A DNA stretch of 64,000 nucleotides from Allacma fusca (Eukaryota > Arthropoda > Collembola > Symphypleona > Sminthuridae). Positions within the stretch are counted from its first letter, which is position 1. The number at the start of each line of letters is the position of its first letter. Where the stretch lies: positions 54,943,402-55,007,401 of the forward strand of contig OX359249.1 in NCBI GenBank assembly GCA_947179485.1. Direction: 5' to 3'. The notes under the pieces were generated by a model, which saw only the letters and a program-made list of their open reading frames with translations, was not told the DNA's origin and did no database searches. A program made the position numbers and the translations under genes. Shown here in pieces: positions 9,193 to 20,572 of this stretch.

Positions 9193-11226
9193 TCACTTTT
9201 TCAGGTGTTTCCTGAATTCATCAGAATCGCTTTATATTTTGGGAATACACTCGAGCGGTCTGCTAAAGCTCAATTCTCGAATTCGAGATGAATCGAAAAT
9301 CTTTGAAAATAGCTATGAAAATGAAGTGTCGTTGCTCTGGGTACTTTTCATGGTGTTTGCTGAACTCGTCGAAATCTCTTTCAACTTTGGGAATACACGC
9401 GGGCTGTCTGCCAAAGCTCAATTCTCGAATTTGAGATGAATCCGAAAACTTAGAAAATAGCGATGAAAATGACGTCGTTGCATTAGTCACTTTTTCAGGT
9501 GTTTGCTGAAATCATCAGAATCTTTTTATATTTTATGAATACACGCGGGCGGTCTGCTAAAGCTCAATTCTCGAATTTGAGATGAATCGGAAGACTGAAA
9601 ATAACTACGAAAATGAAGTGTCGTTGCTCTGGTCACTTTTTCAGGTGTTTGCTGCACTCATCAGATTCTCTTTATATTTTGGGAATACACGCGGGCGGTC
9701 TGCTAAAGCTCAATTTTCGAATTTGAGATGAATCCGAAAACTTAAAAAATAGCGATGAAAATGACGTCGTTGCTTTAGTCACTTTTTCAGGTGTTTGCTG
9801 AACTCATCAGAATCTCTTTATATTTTGGGAATACACGCGGGAAGTCTGCTAAAGCTCAATTCTCGAATTTGAGATGAATCGGAAAACTTTGAAAATAGCT
9901 ACGAAAATGAAGTGTCGTTGCTCTGGTCACTTTTTATGGTGTTTGCTGAACTCGTCGGAATCTCTTTATATTTTGGGAATAAACGCGGGCTGTCTGCAAA
10001 GGCTCAATTCTCGAATTTGAGATGAATCGGAAAACTGAAAATAGCGATGAAAATGACGTCGTTTCTCTGGTCACTTTTTATGGTGTTTGCTGAACTCGTC
10101 AGAATCTCTTTATACTTTGGGAATCCACTCAGGCAGTCTGCTTAAGCTCGTATCTCGAATTTACGATGAATCGAAAAACTAAAAAATGCTATAAAATGAC
10201 GTCGTAGCTCTGGTCACTTTCAAGGGTGTTTAGTGAACCCGTCAGAATCTCTTTTAACTTTAGGAATACACGCGGGCGGTCTGCTAAAGCTCAATTCTCG
10301 AATTTGAGATGAATCGGAAAACTTTGAAAATAGCTACGAAAATGAAGTGTCGTTGCTCTGGTCACTTTTTATGGTGTTTGCTGAACTCGGAATATCTTTA
10401 TATTTTGGGAATACACGCGGGCTGTCTGCAAAGGCTCAATTCTCGAATTTGAGATGAATCGGAAAACTGAAAATAGCGATGAAAATGACGTCGTTGCATA
10501 AGTCACTTTTTCAGGTTAGTAAACCCGTCAGAATCTCTTTCAACTTTGGGAATACACGCGGGCGGTCTGGTAAACCTCAATTCTCGAATTTGAGATGAAT
10601 CGGAAAACTTTGAAAATAGCTACGAAAATGAAGTGTCGTTGCTCTGGTCACTTTTTATGGTGTTTGCTGAACTCGTCAGAATCTCTTGATACTTTGGGAA
10701 TCCACTCAGGCAGTCTGCTTAAGCTCGTATCTCGAATTTACGATGAATCGAAAAGCTTTTAAATTGCGATAAAATGACGTAGCTCTGGTCACTTTCAAGG
10801 GTGTTTAGTGAACCCGCCAGAATCTCTTTCAACTTTGGCAATACACGCGGACGGTCTGATAAAGCTCAATTCTCGAATTTGAGATGAATCCGAAAACTTA
10901 GAAAATAGCGATGAAAATGACGTCGTTGCATTAGTCACTTTTTCAGGTGTTTGCTGAAATCATCAGAATCTTTTTATATTTTATGAATACACGCGGGCGG
11001 TCTGCTAAAGCTCAATTCTCGAATTTGAGATGAATCGGAAAACTGAAAATAACTACGAAAATGAAGTGTCGTTGCTCTGGTCACTTTTTCAGGTGTTTGC
11101 TGCACTCATCAGATTCTCTTTATATTTTGGGAATACACGCGGGCGGTCTGCTAAAGCTCAATTTTCGAATTTGAGATGAATCCGAAAACTTAAAAAATAG
11201 CGATGAAAATGACGTCGTTGCATTAG
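9193..11226 (+). repeat. 14-monomer HOR unit (2034 bp), copy 1
   Basis: The order is C, D, A, B, F1, F2, F3, F4, F5, G, H, I, A, B. The opening C has 'gtttcctgaattc' and 'cagaatcgctttat'. The D has 'ttcatgg' where most D monomers have 'ttatgg', and the first A has 'ggaagactg'. This is the first unit in the window with the F1-F5 cassette (9779-10502). Confidence 0.95.
9779..10502 (+). repeat. F1-F5 five-monomer cassette (724 bp), copy 1
   Basis: F1 (9779-9926, 'cgcgggaagtctgc'), F2 (9927-10070, 'aataaacgcgggctg'), F3 (10071-10213, 'actaaaaaatgctataaaa'), F4 (10214-10361, 'ttaggaatacacgcggg'), F5 (10362-10502, 'gaactcggaatatc', with a short internal deletion). In the copies seen the cassette follows a B or a B-tailed chimera that ends 'gctttag', and is followed by G. 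F3-F4 resemble H-I, and F2 resembles F5, so the cassette looks like an older duplicate of the F5-G-H-I neighbourhood. Confidence 0.95.
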
Positions 11227-13260
11227 TCACTTTTTCAGGTGTTTCCTGAATTCATCAGAATCTCTTTATATTTTGGGAATACACTCGAGCGGTCTGCTAA
11301 AGCTCAATTCTCGAATTCGAGATGAATCGAAAATCTTTGAAAATAGTGATGAAAATGAAGTGTCGTTGCTCTGGGTACTTTTCATGGTGTTTGCTGAACT
11401 CGTCGAAATCTCTTTCAACTTTGGGAATACACGCGGGCTGTCTGCCAAAGCTCAATTCTCGAATTTGAGATGAATTAGAAAACTTAGAAAATAGCGATGA
11501 AAATGACGTCGTTGCATTAGTCACTTTTTCAGGTGTTTGCTGAAATCATCAGAATCTTTTTATATTTTATGAATACACGCGGGCGGTCTGCTAAAGCTCA
11601 ATTCTCGAATTTGAGATGAATCGGAAGACTGAAAATAACTACGAAAATGAAGTGTCGTTGCTCTGGTCACTTTTTCAGGTGTTTGCTGCACTCATCAGAT
11701 TCTCTTTATATTTTGGGAATACACGCGGGCGGTCTGCTAAAGCTCAATTTTCGAATTTGAGATGAATCCGAAAACTTAAAAAATAGCGATGAAAATGACG
11801 TCGTTGCTTTAGTCACTTTTTCAGGTGTTTGCTGAACTCATCAGAATCTCTTTATATTTTGGGAATACACGCGGGAAGTCTGCTAAAGCTCAATTCTCGA
11901 ATTTGAGATGAATCGGAAAACTTTGAAAATAGCTACGAAAATGAAGTGTCGTTGCTCTGGTCACTTTTTATGGTGTTTGCTGAACTCGTCGGAATCTCTT
12001 TATATTTTGGGAATAAACGCGGGCTGTCTGCAAAGGCTCAATTCTCGAATTTGAGATGAATCGGAAAACTGAAAATAGCGATGAAAATGACGTCGTTTCT
12101 CTGGTCACTTTTTATGGTGTTTGCTGAACTCGTCAGAATCTCTTTATACTTTGGGAATCCACTCAGGCAGTCTGCTTAAGCTCGTATCTCGAATTTACGA
12201 TGAATCGAAAAACTAAAAAATGCTATAAAATGACGTCGTAGCTCTGGTCACTTTCAAGGGTGTTTAGTGAACCCGTCAGAATCTCTTTTAACTTTAGGAA
12301 TACACGCGGGCGGTCTGCTAAAGCTCAATTCTCGAATTTGAGATGAATCGGAAAACTTTGAAAATAGCTACGAAAATGAAGTGTCGTTGCTCTGGTCACT
12401 TTTTATGGTGTTTGCTGAACTCGGAATATCTTTATATTTTGGGAATACACGCGGGCTGTCTGCAAAGGCTCAATTCTCGAATTTGAGATGAATCGGAAAA
12501 CTGAAAATAGCGATGAAAATGACGTCGTTGCATAAGTCACTTTTTCAGGTTAGTAAACCCGTCAGAATCTCTTTCAACTTTGGGAATACACGCGGGCGGT
12601 CTGGTAAACCTCAATTCTCGAATTTGAGATGAATCGGAAAACTTTGAAAATAGCTACGAAAATGAAGTGTCGTTGCTCTGGTCACTTTTTATGGTGTTTG
12701 CTGAACTCGTCAGAATCTCTTGATACTTTGGGAATCCACTCAGGCAGTCTGCTTAAGCTCGTATCTCGAATTTACGATGAATCGAAAAGCTTTTAAATTG
12801 CGATAAAATGACGTAGCTCTGGTCACTTTCAAGGGTGTTTAGTGAACCCGCCAGAATCTCTTTCAACTTTGGCAATACACGCGGACGGTCTGATAAAGCT
12901 CAATTCTCGAATTTGAGATGAATCCGAAAACTTAGAAAATAGCGATGAAAATGACGTCGTTGCATTAGTCACTTTTTCAGGTGTTTGCTGAAATCATCAG
13001 AATCTTTTTATATTTTATGAATACACGCGGGCGGTCTGCTAAAGCTCAATTCTCGAATTTGAGATGAATCGGAAAACTGAAAATAACTACGAAAATGAAG
13101 TGTCGTTGCTCTGGTCACTTTTTCAGGTGTTTGCTGCACTCATCAGATTCTCTTTATATTTTGGGAATACACGCGGGCGGTCTGCTAAAGCTCAATTCTC
13201 GAATTTGAGATGAATCCGAAAACTTAGAAAATAGCGATGAAAATGACGTCGTTGCATTAG
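11227..13260 (+). repeat. 14-monomer HOR unit (2034 bp), copy 2
   Basis: Same 14-monomer order, exactly 2034 bp after copy 1, and the C again has 'gtttcctgaattc'. Differences seen include 'aaatagtgatg' in the C tail (near 11343), 'gaattagaaaac' in the D (near 11474) and a final B that ends 'cttagaaaatagcg...gcattag' instead of 'cttaaaaaatagcg...gcataag'. Confidence 0.95.
11813..12536 (+). repeat. F1-F5 cassette, copy 2
   Basis: Same five monomers and length, 2034 bp after copy 1. F3 keeps 'cttaagctcg'. Confidence 0.95.
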
Positions 13261-14432
13261 TCACTTTTTCAGGTGTTTGCTGAAATCATCAGAATCTTTT
13301 TATATTTTATGAATACACGCGGGCGGTCTGCTAAAGCTCAATTCTCGAATTTGATATGAATCGGAAAACTGAAAATAACTACGAAAATGAAGTGTCGTTG
13401 CTCTGGTCACTTTTTCAGGTGTTTGCTGCACTCATCAGATTCTCTTTATATTTTGGGAATACACGCGGGCGGTCTGCTAAAGCTCAATTTTCGAATTTGA
13501 GATGAATCCGAAAACTTAAAAAATAGCGATGAAAATGACGTCGTTGCATAAGTCACTTTTTCAGGTGTTTGCTGAATTCATCAGAATCTCTTTATATTTT
13601 GGGAATACACTCGAGCGGTCTGCTAAAGCTCAATTCTCGAATTCGAGATGAATCGAAAATCTTTGAAAGTAGCTATGAAAATGAAGTGTCGTTGCTCTGG
13701 TCACTTTTTATGGTGTTTGCTGAACTCGTTGAAATCCCTTTAGACTTTGGCAATACACGCGGACGGTCTGCTAAAGCTCAATTTTCGAATTTGAGATGAA
13801 TCGGAAAACTTAGAAAATAGCGATGAAAACGACGTCGTTGCATTAGTCACTTTTTCAGGTGTTTGCTGAATTCATCAGAATCTCTTTATATTTTGGGAAT
13901 ACACTCGAGCGGTCTGCTAAAGCTCAATTCTCGAATTCGAGATGAATCGAAAATCTTTGAAAATAGCTATGAAAATGAAGTGTCGTTGCTCTGGGTACTT
14001 TTCATGGTGTTTGCTGAACTCGTCGAAATCTCTTTCAACTTTGGGAATACACGCGGGCTGTCTGCCAAAGCTCAATTCTCGAATTTGAGATGAATCCGAA
14101 AACTTAGAAAATAGCGATGAAAATGACGTCGTTGCATTAGTCACTTTTTCAGGTGTTTGCTGAAATCATCAGAATCTTTTTATATTTTATGAATACACGC
14201 GGGCGGTCTGCTAAAGCTCAATTCTCGAATTTGAGATGAATCGGAAGACTGAAAATAACTACGAAAATGAAGTGTCGTTGCTCTGGTCACTTTTTCAGGT
14301 GTTTGCTGCACTCATCAGATTCTCTTTATATTTTGGGAATACACGCGGGCGGTCTGCTAAAGCTCAATTTTCGAATTTGAGATGAATCCGAAAACTTAAA
14401 AAATAGCGATGAAAATGACGTCGTTGCTTTAG
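13261..14432 (+). repeat. 8-monomer linker block A-B-C-E-C-D-A-B (1172 bp)
   Basis: This is built from the same dimers as the 1310-bp unit but without G-H-I. The A at 13261 has 'gaatttgatatgaatc' (near 13350). The E at 13701 ends with 'gaaaacgacgtcg', a variant that reappears in E monomers at 16916, 17210, 20133, 22918, 47688, 51189 and 51629. Confidence 0.93.
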
Positions 14433-15156
14433 TCACTTTTTCAGGTGTTTGCTGAACTCATCAGAATCTCTTTATATTTTGGGAATACACGCGGGAAGTC
14501 TGCTAAAGCTCAATTCTCGAATTTGAGATGAATCGGAAAACTTTGAAAATAGCTACGAAAATGAAGTGTCGTTGCTCTGGTCACTTTTTATGGTGTTTGC
14601 TGAACTCGTCGGAATCTCTTTATATTTTGGGAATAAACGCGGGCTGTCTGCAAAGGCTCAATTCTCGAATTTGAGATGAATCGGAAAACTGAAAATAGCG
14701 ATGAAAATGACGTCGTTTCTCTGGTCACTTTTTATGGTGTTTGCTGAACTCGTCAGAATCTCTTTATACTTTGGGAATCCACTCAGGCAGTCTGCTTAAC
14801 CTCGTATCTCGAATTTACGATGAATCGAAAAACTAAAAAATGCTATAAAATGACGTCGTAGCTCTGGTCACTTTCAAGGGTGTTTAGTGAACCCGTCAGA
14901 ATCTCTTTTAACTTTAGGAATACATGCGGGCGGTCTGCTAAAGCTCAATTCTCGAATTTGAGATGAATCGGAAAACTTTGAAAATAGCTACGAAAATGAA
15001 GTGTCGTTGCTCTGGTCACTTTTTATGGTGTTTGCTGAACTCGGAATATCTTTATATTTTGGGAATACACGCGGGCTGTCTGCAAAGGCTCAATTCTCGA
15101 ATTTGAGATGAATCGGAAAACTGAAAATAGTGATGAAAATGACGTCGTTGCATAAG
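14433..15156 (+). repeat. F1-F5 cassette, copy 3
   Basis: F3 reads 'cttaacctcg', F4 has 'gaatacatgcggg' (near 14925) and F5 has 'aaatagtgatg'. It opens the 22-mer. Confidence 0.95.
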
Positions 15157-15301
15157 TCACTTTTTCAGGTTAGTAAACCCGTCAGAATCTCTTTCAACTT
15201 TGGGAATACACGCGGGCGGTCTGGTAAACCTCAATTCTCGAATTTGAGATGAATCGGAAAACTTTGAAAATAGCTACGAAAATGAAGTGTCGTTGCTCTG
15301 G

Positions 15302-15449
15302 TCACTTTTTATGGTGTTTGCTGAACTCGTCAGAATCTCTTTATATTTTGGGAATACACTCGAGCGGTCTGCTAAAGTTCAATTCTCGAATTCGAGATGA
15401 ATCGAAAATCTTTGAAAATAGCTATTAAAATGAAGTGTCGTTGCTCTGG
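15302..15449 (+). repeat. H/C chimeric monomer, copy 1
   Basis: The 5' end is H ('gctgaactcgtcagaatc') after a G. From 'ctttatattttggg' on it is C, with 'cactcgagcgg' and the 14-bp palindrome. The switch lies in the shared 'tcagaatctctt' at 15330-15341. Private marks are 'aaagttcaattc' and 'agctattaaaatg'. Confidence 0.93.
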
Positions 15450-17503
15450 GTACTTTTTATGGTGTTTGCTGAACTCGTTGAAATCCCTTTAGACTTTGGC
15501 AATACACGCGGACGGTCTGCTAAAGCTCAATTTTCGAATTTGAGATGAATCGGAAAACTTAGAAAATAGCGATGAAAATGACGTCGTTGCATTAGTCACT
15601 TTTTCAGGTGTTTGCTGAATTCATCAGAATCTCTTTATATTTTGGGAATACACTCGAGCGGTCTGCTAAAGCTCAATTCTCGAATTCGAGATGAATCGAA
15701 AATCTTTGAAAATAGCTATGAAAATGAAGTGTCGTTGCTCTGGGTACTTTTTATGGTGTTTGCTGAACTCGTCGAAATCTCTTTCAACTTTGGGAATACA
15801 CGCGGGCTGTCTGCCAAAGCTCAATTCTCGAATTTGAGATGAATCCGAAAACTTAGAAAATAGCGATGAAAATGACGTCGTTGCATTAGTCACTTTTTTA
15901 GGTGTTTGCTGAAATCATCAGAATCTTTTTATATTTTATGAATACACGCGGGCGGTCTGCTAAAGCTCAATTCTCGAATTTGAGATGAATCGGAAGACTG
16001 AAAATAACTACGAAAATGAAGTGTCGTTGCTCTGGTCACTTTTTCAGGTGTTTGCTGCACTCATCAGATTCTCTTTATATTTTGGGAATACACGCGGGCG
16101 GTCTGCTAAAGCTCAATTTTCGAATTTGAGATGAATCCGAAAACTTAAAAAATAGCGATGAAAATGACGTCGTTGCATAAGTCACTTTTTCAGGTGTTTG
16201 CTGAATTCATCAGAATCTCTTTATATTTTGGGAATACACTCGAGCGGTCTGCTAAAGCACAATTCTCGAATTCGAGATGAATCGAAAATCTTTGAAAATA
16301 GCTATGAAAATGAAGTGTCGTTGCTCCGGTCACTTTTTATGGTGTTTGCTGAACTCGTTGAAATCCCTTTAGACTTTGGCAATACACGCGGACGGTCTGC
16401 TAAAGCTCAATTTTCGAATTTGAGATGAATCGGAAAACTTAGAAAATAGCGATGAAAATGACGTCGTTGCATTAGTCACTTTTTTAGGTGTTTGCTGAAA
16501 TCATCAGAATCTTTTTATATTTTATGAATACACGCGGGCGGTCTGCTAAAGCTCAATTCTCGAATTTGAGATGAATCGGAAGACTGAAAATAACTACGAA
16601 AATGAAGTGTCGTTGCTCTGGTCACTTTTTCAGGTGTTTGCTGCACTCATCAGATTCTCTTTATATTTTGGGAATACACGCGGGCGGTCTGCTAAAGCTC
16701 AATTTTCGAATTTGAGATGAATCCGAAAACTTAAAAAATAGCGATGAAAATGACGTCGTTGCATAAGTCACTTTTTCAGGTGTTTGCTGAATTCATCAGA
16801 ATCTCTTTATATTTTGGGAATACACTCGAGCGGTCTGCTAAAGCTCAATTCTCGAATTCGAGATGAATCGAAAATCTTTGAAAATAGCTATGAAAATGAA
16901 GTGTCGTTGCTCTGGTCACTTTTTATGGTGTTTGCTGAACTCGTTGAAATCCCTTTAGACTTTGGCAATACACGCGGACGGTCTGCTAAAGCTCAATTTT
17001 CGAATTTGAGATGAATCGGAAAACTTAGAAAATAGCGATGAAAACGACGTCGTTGCATAAGTCACTTTTTCAGGTGTTTGCTGAATTCATCAGAATCTCT
17101 TTATATTTTGGGAATACACTCGAGCGGTCTGCTAAAGCTCAATTCTCGAATTCGAGATGAATCGAAAATCTTTGAAAATAGCTATGAAAATGAAGTGTCG
17201 TTGCTCTGGTCACTTTTTATGGTGTTTGCTGAACTCGTTGAAATCCCTTTAGACTTTGGCAATACACGCGGACGGTCTGCTAAAGCTCAATTTTCGAATT
17301 TGAGATGAATCGGAAAACTTAGAAAATAGCGATGAAAACGACGTCGTTGCATTAGTCACTTTTTCAGGTGTTTGCTGAATTCATCAGAATCTCTTTATAT
17401 TTTGGGAATACACTCGAGCGGTCTGCTAAAGCTCAATTCTCGAATTCGAGATGAATCGAAAATCTTTGAAAATAGCTATGAAAATGAAGTGTCGTTGCTC
17501 TGG

Positions 17504-17649
17504 GTACTTTTCATGGTGTTTGCTGAACTCGTCGAAATCTCTTTCAACTTTGGGAATACACGCGGGCTGTCTGCCAAAGCTCAATTTTCGAATTTGAGAT
17601 GAATCCGAAAACTTAAAAAATAGCGATGAAAATGACGTCGTTGCTTTAG
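17504..17649 (+). repeat. D/B chimeric monomer
   Basis: D body ('gctgtctgccaaagctc') followed by a B 3' part ('aattttcgaatttgag', 'cttaaaaaatagcg', 'gctttag'). This lets a D lead into F1, a neighbour normally reserved for B. Confidence 0.9.
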
Positions 17650-18373
17650 TCACTTTTTCAGGTGTTTGCTGAACTCATCAGAATCTCTTTATATTTTGGG
17701 AATACACGCGGGAAGTCTGCTAAAGCTCAATTCTCGAATTTGAGATGAATCGGAAAACTTTGAAAATAGCTACGAAAATGAAGTGTCGTTGCTCTGGTCA
17801 CTTTTTATGGTGTTTGCTGAACTCGTCGGAATCTCTTTATATTTTGGGAATAAACGCGGGCTGTCTGCAAAGGCTCAATTCTCGAATTTGAGATGAATCG
17901 GAAAACTGAAGATAGCGATGAAAATGACGTCGTTTCTCTGGTCACTTTTTATGGTGTTTGCTGAACTCGTCAGAATCTCTTTATACTTTGGGAATCCACT
18001 CAGGCAGTCTGCTTAACCTCGTATCTCGAATTTACGATGAATCGAAAAACTAAAAAATGCTATAAAATGACGTCGTAGCTCTGGTCACTTTCAAGGGTGT
18101 TTAGTGAACCCGTCAGAATCTCTTTTAACTTTAGGAATACACGCGGGCGGTCTGCTAAAGCTCAATTCTCGAATTTGAGATGAATCGGAAAACTTTGAAA
18201 ATAGCTACGAAAATGAAGTGTCGTTGCTCTGGTCACTTTTTATGGTGTTTGCTGAACTCGGAATATCTTTATATTTTGGGAATACACGCGGGCTGTCTGC
18301 AAAGGCTCAATTCTCGAATTTGAGATGAATCGGAAAACTGAAAATAGTGATGAAAATGACGTCGTTGCATAAG
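17650..18373 (+). repeat. F1-F5 cassette, copy 4
   Basis: It shares 'cttaacctcg' and 'aaatagtgatg' with copy 3 but not 'gaatacatgcggg'. F2 has a private 'gaagatagcg'. Confidence 0.95.
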
Positions 18374-18518
18374 TCACTTTTTCAGGTTAGTAAACCCGTC
18401 AGAATCTCTTTCAACTTTGGGAATACACGCGGGCGGTCTGGTAAACCTCAATTCTCGAATTTGAGATGAATCGGAAAACTTTGAAAATAGCTACGAAAAT
18501 GAAGTGTCGTTGCTCTGG

Positions 18519-18666
18519 TCACTTTTTATGGTGTTTGCTGAACTCGTCAGAATCTCTTTATATTTTGGGAATACACTCGAGCGGTCTGCTAAAGTTCAAT
18601 TCTCGAATTCGAGATGAATCGAAAATCTTTGAAAATAGCTATTAAAATGAAGTGTCGTTGCTCTGG
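18519..18666 (+). repeat. H/C chimeric monomer, copy 2
   Basis: Identical in structure and private marks to the chimera 3217 bp upstream, so it was copied with the 22-mer and did not arise independently. Confidence 0.93.
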
Positions 18667-20426
18667 GTACTTTTTATGGTGTTTGCTGAACTCGTTGAAA
18701 TCCCTTTAGACTTTGGCAATACACGCGGACGGTCTGCTAAAGCTCAATTTTCGAATTTGAGATGAATCGGAAAACTTAGAAAATAGCGATGAAAATGACG
18801 TCGTTGCATTAGTCACTTTTTCAGGTGTTTGCTGAATTCATCAGAATCTCTTTATATTTTGGGAATACACTCGAGCGGTCTGCTAAAGCTCAATTCTCGA
18901 ATTCGAGATGAATCGAAAATCTTTGAAAATAGCTATGAAAATGAAGTGTCGTTGCTCTGGGTACTTTTTATGGTGTTTGCTGAACTCGTCGAAATCTCTT
19001 TCAACTTTGGGAATACACGCGGGCTGTCTGCCAAAGCTCAATTCTCGAATTTGAGATGAATCCGAAAACTTAGAAAATAGCGATGAAAATGACGTCGTTG
19101 CATTAGTCACTTTTTTAGGTGTTTGCTGAAATCATCAGAATCTTTTTATATTTTATGAATACACGCGGGCGGTCTGCTAAAGCTCAATTCTCGAATTTGA
19201 GATGAATCGGAAGACTGAAAATAACTACGAAAATGAAGTGTCGTTGCTCTGGTCACTTTTTCAGGTGTTTGCTGCACTCATCAGATTCTCTTTATATTTT
19301 GGGAATACACGCGGGCGGTCTGCTAAAGCTCAATTTTCGAATTTGAGATGAATCCGAAAACTTAAAAAATAGCGATGAAAATGACGTCGTTGCATAAGTC
19401 ACTTTTTCAGGTGTTTGCTGAATTCATCAGAATCTCTTTATATTTTGGGAATACACTCGAGCGGTCTGCTAAAGCACAATTCTCGAATTCGAGATGAATC
19501 GAAAATCTTTGAAAATAGCTATGAAAATGAAGTGTCGTTGCTCTGGTCACTTTTTATGGTGTTTGCTGAACTCGTTGAAATCCCTTTAGACTTTGGCAAT
19601 ACACGCGGACGGTCTGCTAAAGCTCAATTTTTGAATTTGAGATGAATCGGAAAACTTAGAAAATAGCGATGAAAATGACGTCGTTGCATTAGTCACTTTT
19701 TTAGGTGTTTGCTGAAATCATCAGAATCTTTTTATATTTTATGAATACACGCGGGCGGTCTGCTAAAGCTCAATTCTCGAATTTGAGATGAATCGGAAGA
19801 CTGAAAATAACTACGAAAATGAAGTGTCGTTGCTCTGGTCACTTTTTCAGGTGTTTGCTGCACTCATCAGATTCTCTTTATATTTTGGGAATACACGCGG
19901 GCGGTCTGCTAAAGCTCAATTTTCGAATTTGAGATGAATCCGAAAACTTAAAAAATAGCGATGAAAATGACGTCGTTGCATAAGTCACTTTTTCAGGTGT
20001 TTGCTGAATTCATCAGAATCTCTTTATATTTTGGGAATACACTCGAGCGGTCTGCTAAAGCTCAATTCTCGAATTCGAGATGAATCGAAAATCTTTGAAA
20101 ATAGCTATGAAAATGAAGTGTCGTTGCTCTGGTCACTTTTTATGGTGTTTGCTGAACTCGTTGAAATCCCTTTAGACTTTGGCAATACACGCGGACGGTC
20201 TGCTAAAGCTCAATTTTCGAATTTGAGATGAATCGGAAAACTTAGAAAATAGCGATGAAAACGACGTCGTTGCATTAGTCACTTTTTCAGGTGTTTGCTG
20301 AATTCATCAGAATCTCTTTATATTTTGGGAATACACTCGAGCGGTTTGCTAAAGCTCAATTCTCGAATTCGAGATGAATCGAAAATCTTTGAAAATAGCT
20401 ATGAAAATGAAGTGTCGTTGCTCTGG

Positions 20427-20572
20427 GTACTTTTTATGGTGTTTGCTGAACTCGTCGAAATCTCTTTCAACTTTGGGAATACACGCGGGCTGTCTGCTAA
20501 AGCTCAACTCTCGAATTTGAGATGAATCGGAAAACTGAAAATAACTACGAAAATGAAGTGTCGTTGCTCTGG
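20427..20572 (+). repeat. D/A chimeric monomer
   Basis: D 5' half ('gtcgaaatctctttc', 'gctgtctgc') joined to an A 3' half ('gctcaactctcg', 'gaaaataactacg'), leading into B. It marks the point where the second 22-mer copy departs from the first. Confidence 0.92.

Larger units (their letters stand above)
14433..17649 (+). repeat. 22-monomer HOR unit (3217 bp), copy 1
   Basis: The order is F1-F5, G, H/C chimera, E, C, D, A, B, C, E, A, B, C, E, C, E, C, D/B chimera. Variants shared with the copy 3217 bp later include 'tgcttaacctcg' in F3, 'aaatagtgatg' in F5, 'aaagttcaattc' and 'agctattaaaatg' in the H/C chimera, and 'aaagcacaattc' in the third C. The closing monomer (17504-17649) has a D body and a B tail and leads directly into the next F1. 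Confidence 0.95.
17650..20426 (+). repeat. 22-mer HOR, copy 2, shortened to 19 monomers
   Basis: This follows the preceding 22-mer monomer for monomer at an offset of 3217 bp, through F1-F5, G, H/C chimera, E, C, D, A, B, C, E, A, B, C, E, C. It then leaves that order: where copy 1 continues with a further E-C-D, this one goes into a D/A chimera. Private differences include 'gaagatagcg' (near 17907), 'aatttttgaattt' (near 19625) and 'gagcggtttgc' (near 20340). The duplication therefore predates a few point changes but is young. Confidence 0.94.
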
